DNA of 12,298 nucleotides from an uncultured Elusimicrobia bacterium (GTDB taxonomy: Bacteria > Elusimicrobiota > Endomicrobiia > Endomicrobiales > Endomicrobiaceae): NCBI GenBank assembly GCA_937916125.1, contig CALGGE010000030.1:1-12298 (forward strand), read 5' to 3'. Of this stretch, positions 6,433 to 12,233 are shown in pieces. A program made the translations under genes and the position numbers. How positions within the stretch are numbered: position 1 is the stretch's first letter; each line of letters starts with the position of its first letter. The notes beneath the pieces were generated by a model. That model did not search any database, was not told where the DNA came from, and was given only the letters and a program-made list of their open reading frames with translations.

Positions 6433-8637
6433 TTACATCAACAAACCGTTCCGAACATATTCGTCTTCCGGATACAACTTTTTCAGTATGGCGACCACTT
6501 TACCGTAATTGTCTTTATCGCCTTTTTCTCTGTATATGGTAGATAAACTCTTTAATGCTTCAATATTATTTTCGTCATATTTTAACGTTTCCAAAAACAT
6601 TTTTTCGCTGTCGTCAAGTTTGCCCGACATATATTCCAAAGAAGCAAGATTAAGGCAAGTCTGTGCATATTCATTCATTCTTCTTTCTTTCCAGTTTTCC
6701 ACATAAAAGTTATGCGGAGGATTTTTAAGTGAGTTGGGGAAATTTATATGTTGCAAATATTCCCGTTCGGCAAGATCATATCTGCCCGCCTGAATATACA
6801 ATGCCGCCAAATTATAATAAATCTGAGGGAAAACGGGATCTATCATTTTATATTGATTATAATATTTTATCGCCAACCCAAAACATGTTTCTCTGTTTTT
6901 CAGAGCTTTTTGTTTTTCTTCTTCATTATTTTCTTCGGAATACATCAAAGCCCTTTCATTAAAATAAGATACCAGTTTCGAATAAACTATCCCCGCAAGA
7001 AACTTTGATTGCACATAATTCGGGGACAACTTCCAAATTTCGTTGTATTCGTTGATAGCCTGTTCGGGATCGGTTCCCTGCCATCTGTCATTAAAATTGT
7101 TCGCTCTGAAATAACGTGCCATAATAAACGAAGGATTTTTCTCTATAACCTTCGAATACAATTCCAAAGAGCGGTCCCAATCTCCTATTTTTGAATACTG
7201 AATAGCCTTTGCGTGCAGAACGTCCGCCTGAAAAAATCCGACAAAAATATTTATTACATAAACGGTTATCGCAAGTAACAGAAGCTGAACAATCCTTTTA
7301 ATTATTACGGGAAAACGCGGAATATCTTTATTTTCGTTTTTATCAAAGCAACCGACTGCCACTGCACCTATACAGCCTATAAGCATCCACAACATAACAC
7401 CCGACGACACAAACCTTAAAGACACACAGACACAATTATGAAATATCTGCGATATCAGAGCCGTAATAAATCCCAGCTGTAAATACGACAGAGTATTTTC
7501 CTGCGAATTTTTATTTTTAAAATAAGATAAATTTTTAAATCCGACGGTCAATATTGTTATAAGCAACAACAAAAATATTCCGAGCCCGATAAGCCCTTCA
7601 TCGTAAAACACTTCCAAATATTCGTTTTCGGGGTGATCGCTTTCCGTGTTGTGAAGCCCTTCTATAAAAAATATCTGCGGTCTTCTGTATGCGGGATAAG
7701 TTAAATAGAAAGTTCCTATTCCCGTACCCTTAACCGGATGCGTGTTTATCATTTCCCAACAGGATAACCAGGTAAACAATCTGAAAGAAGAGCTGTCGGG
7801 ACGAGACCTTAACTGAAACAAAATTCCGCCGACAACTATCAATACCGTAACCAAAGACATTGTCGATATCAATATTATTTTTTTCTTTTTTTCTACATTT
7901 AAAATAAACCATGCAAACAAAAATGCGAAAGTTATCACACCTACACCGAAGCCGAGCCACGCACCTTTGGAATATGAAAATACCGTTGAAAAACAAATTA
8001 ATATCCACAGAAACAAAAGATGAATTTTTCTTTTCTTAAAAAACAGTGCTAAAACTATCGGGCTCATTACAACCAAAAAATCACCCATAAAATTCGGGTT
8101 GCCGAATGTTGAAAAAATTCTGTTACCGAAAGCCCACCTCCATATAAACGGATCTAATCCCGCATCGGGAGGTGCCGGGAAATATCTTGTATCAACAAAT
8201 TGAATTACGGCGTATATGCAAACGATATACGTTGCAGAAATTAAAAAATTAATCAGTCTTGAAAGATTTTTTTTATCCTGAAAGCAGTCCGTTATTATTA
8301 CCGCTGTAAAGCAGTAAATAAAACGCTTTATAAGTTCGTTTGCGGAAGCAAGTTTGTACGGAGAGAAGAAATACGATACTATTCCCGACAGAAGAAATAA
8401 AACTATCGGCAAAATAATTAAATAATTTTTTTTCAAACTTGAAAACATATCCGTTTCAATTTTGTTGACAAGCCATGAAAAAATTAAAAATGCTCCGCCG
8501 ATTTGTACTATGGTTATTTTTATTTGTGCCGAATCGTAAGTACCCAAATAAAAACTTACCGCCACCAGAAAATAAAATAACGGCAAGCCGTACAAGATAC
8601 TCTTTAAAGAAAAATTTCTGATAAAATTCGACAACAT
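6433..8637 (-). CDS. O-antigen ligase/polymerase-like (Wzy_C) membrane protein with C-terminal TPR domain
   Basis: This is a 734-residue protein. Residues 1 to about 470 form some 10-12 hydrophobic segments with Wzy_C/WaaL-type signatures: RIFSTFGNPNFMGDFL (174-188), YSKGAWLGFGVGV (222-234), HPVKGTGIGTF (300-310) and HPENEYLEVFYDEGLIGLG (335-353), where His335 lies in the large periplasmic loop used by this family. Residues 470-730 are soluble with TPR-like helices (AKAIQYSKIGDWDRSLELYSKVI, YYNLAALYIQAGRYDLAEREY, NIEALKSLSTIYREKGD). Family members polymerise or transfer undecaprenyl-linked glycans to lipid A or to proteins such as pilins; which applies here cannot be decided. The start ATG has only a weak GGAT site 8 nt upstream and lies 21 bp after a tRNA gene, with no promoter between. 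No glycosyltransferase genes adjoin it. Confidence 0.88.
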   Translation of the reverse strand: MLSNFIRNFSLKSILYGLPLFYFLVAVSFYLGTYDSAQIKITIVQIGGAFLIFSWLVNKIETDMFSSLKKNYLIILPIVLFLLSGIVSYFFSPYKLASANELIKRFIYCFTAVIITDCFQDKKNLSRLINFLISATYIVCIYAVIQFVDTRYFPAPPDAGLDPFIWRWAFGNRIFSTFGNPNFMGDFLVVMSPIVLALFFKKRKIHLLFLWILICFSTVFSYSKGAWLGFGVGVITFAFLFAWFILNVEKKKKIILISTMSLVTVLIVVGGILFQLRSRPDSSSFRLFTWLSCWEMINTHPVKGTGIGTFYLTYPAYRRPQIFFIEGLHNTESDHPENEYLEVFYDEGLIGLGIFLLLLITILTVGFKNLSYFKNKNSQENTLSYLQLGFITALISQIFHNCVCVSLRFVSSGVMLWMLIGCIGAVAVGCFDKNENKDIPRFPVIIKRIVQLLLLAITVYVINIFVGFFQADVLHAKAIQYSKIGDWDRSLELYSKVIEKNPSFIMARYFRANNFNDRWQGTDPEQAINEYNEIWKLSPNYVQSKFLAGIVYSKLVSYFNERALMYSEENNEEEKQKALKNRETCFGLAIKYYNQYKMIDPVFPQIYYNLAALYIQAGRYDLAEREYLQHINFPNSLKNPPHNFYVENWKERRMNEYAQTCLNLASLEYMSGKLDDSEKMFLETLKYDENNIEALKSLSTIYREKGDKDNYGKVVAILKKLYPEDEYVRNGLLM

Positions 8638-8658
8638 ATTTTATATCCAAAAAAAATA

Positions 8659-8731
8659 AGCCGACAAGAGGACTTGAACCTCCGACCCATCGCTTACGAA
8701 GCGATTGCTCTACCAACTGAGCTATGTCGGC
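8659..8731 (-). tRNA. tRNA-Thr, anticodon CGT
   Basis: The minus strand folds into a full cloverleaf: a 7-bp acceptor stem GCCGACA/TGTCGGC, a D arm GCTC/GAGC, an anticodon stem ATCGC/GCGAT with loop TTCGTAA (anticodon CGT at 8696-8698, reading ACG), a 5-nt variable region, and a T arm GGAGG/CCTCT with loop TTCAAGT. The G1-C72 and C2-G71 pairs and the anticodon GU agree with known threonyl-tRNA synthetase identity. The discriminator base is U (T at 8659), and CCA is not encoded, so it must be added enzymatically. A run of eight T (8649-8656) follows directly on the transcribed strand and may help 3' processing or partial termination before the next gene. Confidence 0.96.
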
Positions 8732-8779
8732 AAACTGCTTTTTAACTTTTTAACAAAAAAACATTTTTAAATCTTAATT

Positions 8780-8808
8780 ATTATACAAAATTTTTAATAA
8801 TTTGACAA
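8780..8808 (-). promoter_or_regulatory. tRNA-Thr promoter, -35 box inside pdxJ
   Basis: On the minus strand, TTGTCA (8803-8808) and consensus TATAAT (8780-8785) are separated by 17 bp. The predicted start is near 8773, about 42 nt before the tRNA. The -35 hexamer coincides with the Leu-Ser codons three from the end of pdxJ, so coding and promoter sequence are shared. The same promoter is the nearest one to the Wzy_C/TPR gene downstream. Confidence 0.8.
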
Positions 8809-9519
8809 TATTTTTTTCATTTCAAAGACTGCCGTTTCCAAGCCGTCAAAAACGGCTCTGGCAATTATCGAAAAACCGATGTTAAGTTCGTTAAGATTTT
8901 CTATACCGCAAATATCAAAAACGTTGTCGTAATCAAGACCGTGTCCGGCATTAAATATCAGTCCGCACTGTTTTGCAAGAGCTGCAGCATTTTTAATATT
9001 TATCAGTTCTTCGACGGCATTTTCTTTAGACACTTTAAACAAATTCGCATATTTGCCCGTGTGAATTTCTATCGCATCGGCTTTAATTTCCGCACAGGCT
9101 TCTATCTGTTCTTTTACGGGATCTATAAACATACTTACTGTTATACCTTTATCTTTAAGACGTTTTACCGTTTCGGCAAGTTTTTCTTTCTGCCCCGCAA
9201 CGTCAAGCCCGCCCTCAGTCGTAACTTCTTCTCTTTTTTCCGGAACGATACAAACGGAATACGGTTCGAGTTTTAATGCAATATTTACTATTTCTTCGCA
9301 GGCTGCCATTTCAAAATTCAGTTTTGTTCTCATGGTTCTTTTTATTTCAAAAACATCTCTGTCCTGAATATGTCGTCTGTCTTCCCTCAAATGCGTCGTT
9401 ATGGAATCCGCACCTGCTTTTTCGCATACCGCCATAGCTCTTACCGGAGAAGGAAAATCCTCTCTGCGAGCCTGACGTAATGTAGCAATATGATCGATAT
9501 TAACACCTAACTTAATCAT
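8794..9519 (-). CDS. pdxJ: Pyridoxine 5'-phosphate synthase
   Basis: PdxJ condenses 1-deoxyxylulose 5-phosphate with 3-amino-2-oxopropyl phosphate to make pyridoxine 5'-phosphate, the last ring-forming step of the DXP-dependent vitamin B6 route. From this start the protein is 241 residues, the normal family size. It opens MIKLGVNIDHIATLRQARR, placing His10 exactly as in known PdxJ. THLREDRRHIQDRD (His43) and NFEMA (Glu70) follow, and INFNAGHGLDYDN-type text (read as IFNAGHGLDYDN) carries the late catalytic His. An upstream ATG (9529-9531) overlaps the glmM stop as ATGA and would add four residues. The ATG at 9517-9519 has GGAG four bases upstream and gives the conserved N-terminus, so I prefer it. 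Coupled to glmM, with which it shares no pathway; the pairing is probably just an operon of convenience. Confidence 0.95.
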   Translation of the reverse strand: MIKLGVNIDHIATLRQARREDFPSPVRAMAVCEKAGADSITTHLREDRRHIQDRDVFEIKRTMRTKLNFEMAACEEIVNIALKLEPYSVCIVPEKREEVTTEGGLDVAGQKEKLAETVKRLKDKGITVSMFIDPVKEQIEACAEIKADAIEIHTGKYANLFKVSKENAVEELINIKNAAALAKQCGLIFNAGHGLDYDNVFDICGIENLNELNIGFSIIARAVFDGLETAVFEMKKILSNY

Positions 9520-9527
9520 AAATCTCC

Positions 9528-10889
9528 TCATTTCGATATTATTTTGTGTATTTCAGTTTTAGCGGTTTTAATAATTTGTTGAGCCAACAACTTTATTTCT
9601 TTTTTATCCTGTCCCTCAAGCATAACCCTTAAAAGATTTTCCGTACCGGAATATCTTACCAACACTCTGCCGTTGTCGCCGAGTTTTTTTTCCGTCTGTT
9701 TTATTACTTTTGTCGTTAAGGGAAGCCGCTCCAAAGGAACTTTTTCGGCGACTTTTTCATTTATAAGTATTTGCGGATATTTTTTTATCAGAGAACACAT
9801 TTGCGATAACGGCTTATCTTCTTTTACCAAAATATTTAATAATTGTAAAGCACTTATTTGCCCGTCACCCGTATCAAGAAGATTTTTGAATATTATATGT
9901 CCGGACTGTTCACCGCCAAGAATTGCTTTATATTTTTTTAAATCTTCATATACATATCTGTCGCCGACTTTACTTGTAATTACATTTATTTTTTCCTGTT
10001 TTGCCGCTTTAAGCAAACCTAAATTTGCCATAACCGTTATAACCAAAGTATTATTTTTTAATTTATTGTTATCTTTTAAATATTTTGCGACTACGCCCAA
10101 AAAGAAATCTCCGTCACGTACCGTTCCTTTTTCATCAACGGATATTACTCTGTCGGCATCTCCGTCAAAGGCAAAGCCGCAAAAACATTTTTGTTTTTTT
10201 ACGGTTTCGGCAACCGCTTCGGGGTGCAATGCTCCGCAATTCAAATTGATATTTTTGCCGTTGGGATTATTGTTTATTACAACTACCGTTGCTTTCAATT
10301 TCTTTAATACTTCAGGAGCAATTTTATAAGATGCACCGTTTGCACAATCTATGGCTACTTTTTTACCTTTAAGTGCGTCTTTAGGCATAAGCCCGACAAG
10401 AAAATTCTTATATTGTTCAACTAATTTTTTGCTGTCTCCGACCGAAAAATTTTTAATCTTTTTGTCGGATTTTAAAATTTTTTTATCGTCGATATATTTA
10501 ACAAGTTGTTTTTCAAGTTTTGCCTCGACATTGTCGGGAAGTTTGGTTCCTTTAGACGAGAAAAATTTTATTCCGTTGTCCGTGTAAGGATTGTGTGATG
10601 CGGAAATTACAATTCCGGCCTGATAATCGTTATTTTTAAGAATGTATGCCGTTGCGGGCGTCGGTAAAATGCCTAAATCCGTTACTTTTATACCGGCGGC
10701 ATTAATACCTTTTGTCAATGCATTAAGTATTCTTTTGCCCGACTGTCTTGTATCTCTGCCTATTAGTATTCCGTTTCCTTTTTTATCGACAGATTCCGCC
10801 AAAACATATCCTATTAAAGAAACCGTATTATTGTCGAAAGGAAATCCGTCGGCTTTTCCTCTTATACCGTCCGTTCCAAAAAATTTCAT
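9528..10889 (-). CDS. glmM: Phosphoglucosamine mutase
   Basis: GlmM interconverts glucosamine 6-phosphate and glucosamine 1-phosphate, feeding UDP-GlcNAc for peptidoglycan and outer-membrane glycans. The 453-residue length is standard for the alpha-D-phosphohexomutase family. All four family loops are present: the GlmM-specific start FGTDGIRG (4-11), the phosphoserine loop ISASHNP with Ser98, the metal loop DGDADR (242-247), the sugar loop GGEQSGH (325-331) and the phosphate loop RYSGTENLLR (412-421). The ATG at 10887-10889 follows AGGAG (10898-10902) with 8-nt spacing. It is the first gene of the leftward block and its stop overlaps a possible pdxJ start. Autophosphorylation or kinase priming of Ser98 is known for the family and not visible here. 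Confidence 0.97.
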   Translation of the reverse strand: MKFFGTDGIRGKADGFPFDNNTVSLIGYVLAESVDKKGNGILIGRDTRQSGKRILNALTKGINAAGIKVTDLGILPTPATAYILKNNDYQAGIVISASHNPYTDNGIKFFSSKGTKLPDNVEAKLEKQLVKYIDDKKILKSDKKIKNFSVGDSKKLVEQYKNFLVGLMPKDALKGKKVAIDCANGASYKIAPEVLKKLKATVVVINNNPNGKNINLNCGALHPEAVAETVKKQKCFCGFAFDGDADRVISVDEKGTVRDGDFFLGVVAKYLKDNNKLKNNTLVITVMANLGLLKAAKQEKINVITSKVGDRYVYEDLKKYKAILGGEQSGHIIFKNLLDTGDGQISALQLLNILVKEDKPLSQMCSLIKKYPQILINEKVAEKVPLERLPLTTKVIKQTEKKLGDNGRVLVRYSGTENLLRVMLEGQDKKEIKLLAQQIIKTAKTEIHKIISK

Positions 10890-11029
10890 ATCATCAACTC
10901 CTGTTAAATTTATTCTTTATAATGAAGTTTTATTTATTATATTTTCTATTGTTCTTTTTACATACACTATTATAAATCTCTTTATGTTTTTGTTTGCTTT
11001 AAAATCCGACTTTCCCGAAGTGCGACTTT

Positions 11030-11058
11030 ATTTTAGCCTATTTCTCCATTTTTGTCAA
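11030..11058 (-). promoter_or_regulatory. Promoter for glmM-pdxJ
   Basis: On the minus strand a consensus TTGACA (11053-11058) and TAAAAT (11030-11035) are separated by 17 bp. The predicted start near 11023 leaves a 5' leader of about 134 nt before glmM. The leader is AT-rich and I saw no convincing structure in it. An isolated TATAAT at 10969-10974 lacks a matching -35 box. Confidence 0.75.
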
Positions 11059-11124
11059 TAAATGTGTTTGGGTCAAAATACATTTTGCCGTTTTTTTATT
11101 TTATACTCCATTGAACTTATCGCC

Positions 11125-11212
11125 ATTCGCTCATTTTTTAGGATTAACGCTTGATTATTCGCTCATTTTTTAGTAACATATAGTAAATTATTCGCTCATT
11201 TTTTAGGATTAA
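11125..11212. repeat. Three direct repeats with 32-33 bp spacing between divergent promoters
   Basis: The 17-bp core ATTCGCTCATTTTTTAG occurs exactly three times, starting at 11125, 11157 and 11190. Copies 1 and 3 continue identically with GATTAA. The spacers differ in sequence. A 32-33 bp period is close to three helical turns, so a protein bound to all copies would sit on one DNA face. The array lies between the glmM promoter and the pilin-leader promoter, where a shared operator would be expected. Each copy read on the minus strand contains ATGAGCGAA, twice followed at once by TAA. The rest of 11059-11280 is AT-rich, with one 7-bp hairpin (11222-11228 with 11232-11238) and no gene. An operator, a mobile-element end or a leftover of one are all possible. 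Confidence 0.8.
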
Positions 11213-11280
11213 AATATTTTAAGTCGAATTTTTCGGCTAAAACAGAGGTTTCATATGGCATATTTAAAGAAAAATTTTGA

Positions 11281-11309
11281 TTGATAAAAAATTTTAGTTG
11301 TGGTATAAT
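11281..11309 (+). promoter_or_regulatory. Strong extended -10 promoter for the structured leader and pilin
   Basis: TTGATA (11281-11286) and TATAAT (11304-11309) are separated by 17 bp, and TGG immediately precedes the -10 box, giving an extended -10 (TGn). Transcription should begin near 11316. This is the best promoter match in the window and points into about 280 nt of structured non-coding sequence. Confidence 0.8.
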
Positions 11310-11486
11310 TTAAATATAACTTAATATTTAATGTTTTTGGATGTCATACGAAAGGTATGACCGTTTTTGTGAAAGCAAAAATAGATTCGCTCCAAAAACA
11401 GTCGTTTTTGATATTGTAAAAATAAATCAGAAGCTATGTTGATTTATTTTTATGGTTTTGTCTTTCGCTCCGCAACAGGAGCGAAA

Positions 11487-11534
11487 AAAGCGGCTGTTAG
11501 GTTGGCGAATCTACCTGACAGTCGCTTTTGTTTT
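11487..11534 (+). terminator. Terminator-like hairpin P6 with T-rich tail inside the leader
   Basis: A 16-bp stem (left arm starting AAAGCGGCTG, right arm ending CAGTCGCTTT) with a 10-nt loop is followed by TTTTGTTTT-type sequence. It would act as an intrinsic terminator or attenuator. Its loop carries the 8 nt complementary to the P1-P3 junction, so folding upstream could influence it. Confidence 0.6.
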
Positions 11535-11548
11535 GCTCTCACAAAATC

Positions 11549-11594
11549 TCTCCTTTCGCAAGATACCAAAAAAATAAAAAATCAAAAAAGGAGA
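11549..11594 (+). promoter_or_regulatory. Possible anti-Shine-Dalgarno helix
   Basis: TCTCCTTT (11549-11556) is the exact complement of AAAGGAGA (11587-11594), the ribosome site of the ORF at 11601, with a 30-nt loop between. An alternative 6-bp pairing (11552-11557 with 11593-11598) uses the same strands. This could switch initiation at 11601. Against it, any perfect Shine-Dalgarno has some chance complement nearby. Confidence 0.45.
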
Positions 11595-11600
11595 AAGGCT

Positions 11601-11654
11601 ATGAAAAAACTTGAAAAGCAACAAAAATGTACAATGAACGACAACGACAGTTGA
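11601..11654 (+). CDS. 17-codon ORF: leader peptide or remnant of a pilin start
   Basis: An excellent ribosome site (GGAG 7 nt upstream) precedes ATG AAA AAA CTT GAA AAG. The peptide is MKKLEKQQKCTMNDNDS and ends at TGA 11652-11654. Its first codons and the preceding A-rich GGAG context closely resemble the start of the real pilin gene 207 bp further on (MKRKLKGFTL). It may therefore be the broken start of a duplicated pilin gene interrupted by short repeats, or a regulatory leader peptide. The stop codon lies in the first repeat cluster. No conserved domain is visible, and expression is uncertain. Confidence 0.45.
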   Translation: MKKLEKQQKCTMNDNDS

Positions 11655-11780
11655 ACAGTTGAAGAGTTGAAAACGACAATGTACAATGTATGATGTACAA
11701 TGTACAATAAACGGCGAGATGCTTCGACAAGCTCAGCATGACAGAACGGCAGTTGAAGAGTTGAAAAGTTGATAAACGGC
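11649..11780. repeat. Patch of short tandem repeats before the pilin gene
   Basis: Three 8-bp AGTTGAAN units (11649-11672) and three more (11751-11774) flank five 7-bp ACAATGT-type units (11676-11710) and a dispersed palindromic repeat. ATAAACGGC occurs twice (11707-11715 and 11772-11780), with a shorter AACGGC at 11745-11750. No reading frame is conserved. I recall similar short GTTGAA and ATGTACA repeats from intergenic DNA of Bacteroidota- and Elusimicrobiota-type genomes, but I cannot verify copy number here. Confidence 0.8.
11716..11743. repeat. Dispersed palindromic repeat (reads HAELVEAS on the minus strand)
   Basis: The 28-bp element contains ATGCT...AGCAT outer arms and a GCTTCGACAAGC inner hairpin. 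Translated on the minus strand it gives CHAELVEAS, a phrase often seen in spurious proteins predicted from many unrelated genomes because this repeat is widespread. It is non-coding here. Family recognition is from memory. Confidence 0.65.
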
Positions 11781-11807
11781 AATAAACTAAAAAAAAGGAG
11801 AAGAATT

Positions 11808-12233
11808 ATGAAAAGAAAATTAAAAGGGTTCACATTAGTGGAGTTGGTAATCACAATCGCCATTGTGATTATCCTGTCTGTAGTATCAGTTCCGATATAC
11901 AGAAATTATACCGACAAAGCGAAAATGAGTGAGGCATACGGTATAATGGGAACTTGGTTATCTGCACAAAAAGCCTATTACTCAGAATATGGATATTTTG
12001 CTCGTAATAACGTGGGTTTTACAAGTTATGAACCGAATTTGGGAATAGATGCCAGAGGTAATAAATATTTTACTTGGTTTAGATTGCATACTGGCGATGA
12101 CAATGATGCAAAATATTTTTGTGGTATAGGAATTCTTAAACCGGGAGAACTTGAAGGAGAGAGTTGGATAGCAATGTATTACAATATAACAGCAGGAACA
12201 ACTGTCGGTGCTTATGGAAGTTGGGGGTTCTAA
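11808..12233 (+). CDS. Type IV pilin-like prepilin
   Basis: The 141-residue precursor has a six-residue basic leader, MKRKLK, then G7 and the processed N-terminus FTLVELVITIAIVIILSVVSVPIYRNY. Leader peptidase PilD would cut after Gly7, leaving N-terminal Phe and the conserved Glu at mature position 5. The hydrophobic helix (8-30) would anchor the subunit in the inner membrane and later form the filament core. The globular part has a single Cys and so no C-terminal disulfide loop, and it ends GSWGF. The short length suggests a minor pilin or pseudopilin, or a small major pilin; no assembly genes are in view to decide. The ATG at 11808 has AAAGGAG 7 nt upstream. A TTG-initiated extension to 11769 is unlikely. 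It probably depends on the 11281 promoter through the structured leader and the repeat patch. The remaining bases to the window end hold nothing recognisable. Confidence 0.92.
   Translation: MKRKLKGFTLVELVITIAIVIILSVVSVPIYRNYTDKAKMSEAYGIMGTWLSAQKAYYSEYGYFARNNVGFTSYEPNLGIDARGNKYFTWFRLHTGDDNDAKYFCGIGILKPGELEGESWIAMYYNITAGTTVGAYGSWGF

Larger units (their letters stand above)
11316..11594 (+). ncRNA. Putative structured leader RNA (unrecognised; possible riboswitch or sRNA)
   Basis: The first stem, P1, pairs TGTTTTTGGA (11332-11341) with TCCAAAAACA (11391-11400). It encloses P2 (11343-11349/11355-11361, GAAAG loop) and P3 (11364-11370/11375-11381, GAAA tetraloop) in a three-way junction. P4 (11418-11429/11440-11451, 12 bp), P5 (11463-11471/11478-11486, 9 bp) and P6 (11487-11502/11513-11528, 16 bp with two G-U pairs) follow. 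The unpaired junction strand AGATTCGC (11383-11390) is the exact complement of GCGAATCT (11505-11512) in the P6 loop, a long-range tertiary pairing. CAAAAAC (11393-11399) can instead pair with GTTTTTG (11404-11410), opening P1. A final helix can hide the ribosome site of the next ORF. I checked by eye for cobalamin, SAM-I, c-di-GMP-I, T-box, hammerhead, tmRNA and RNase P signatures and saw none. The structure is read directly; function is inference. It could be a stand-alone RNA ending after P6 or a leader controlling the pilin. Confidence 0.65.

Noticed and set aside
9673..10329. Plus-strand open frame of 218 codons opposite glmM
   Set aside because: It is antisense to an intact GlmM with all catalytic loops; the composition is that of a complement of Lys/Asp-rich coding, not a protein.
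10969..10974. Second glmM promoter (TATAAT)
   Set aside because: No acceptable -35 hexamer lies 16-18 bp upstream on the minus strand.
11125..11200. Minus-strand micro-ORFs ATGAGCGAATAA (Met-Ser-Glu-stop) in the repeats
   Set aside because: No ribosome site precedes them (only A-rich sequence), and the repetition simply follows the DNA repeat.
11125..11212. CRISPR array
   Set aside because: Only three 17-bp copies with about 15-bp spacers, below the size of any CRISPR repeat-spacer unit, and no cas genes.
11053..11230. End of an IS21-like insertion sequence (TGTCAA tip, internal repeats, GGGTCAAAA motif)
   Set aside because: The resemblance is from memory and partial. I found no matching opposite end, target duplication or transposase remnant in the window, so it stays an alternative for the repeat array only.
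11316..11535. Known RNA families: tmRNA, RNase P RNA, c-di-GMP-I, cobalamin, SAM-I, T-box, hammerhead
   Set aside because: None of their conserved core sequences (for example tRNA-like ends, the B12 box, hammerhead CUGAUGA, or the T-box antiterminator) is visible.
11582..11863. Minus-strand 93-codon frame containing CHAELVEAS
   Set aside because: It spans repeats and antisense pilin sequence; the phrase is the translated form of a dispersed repeat.
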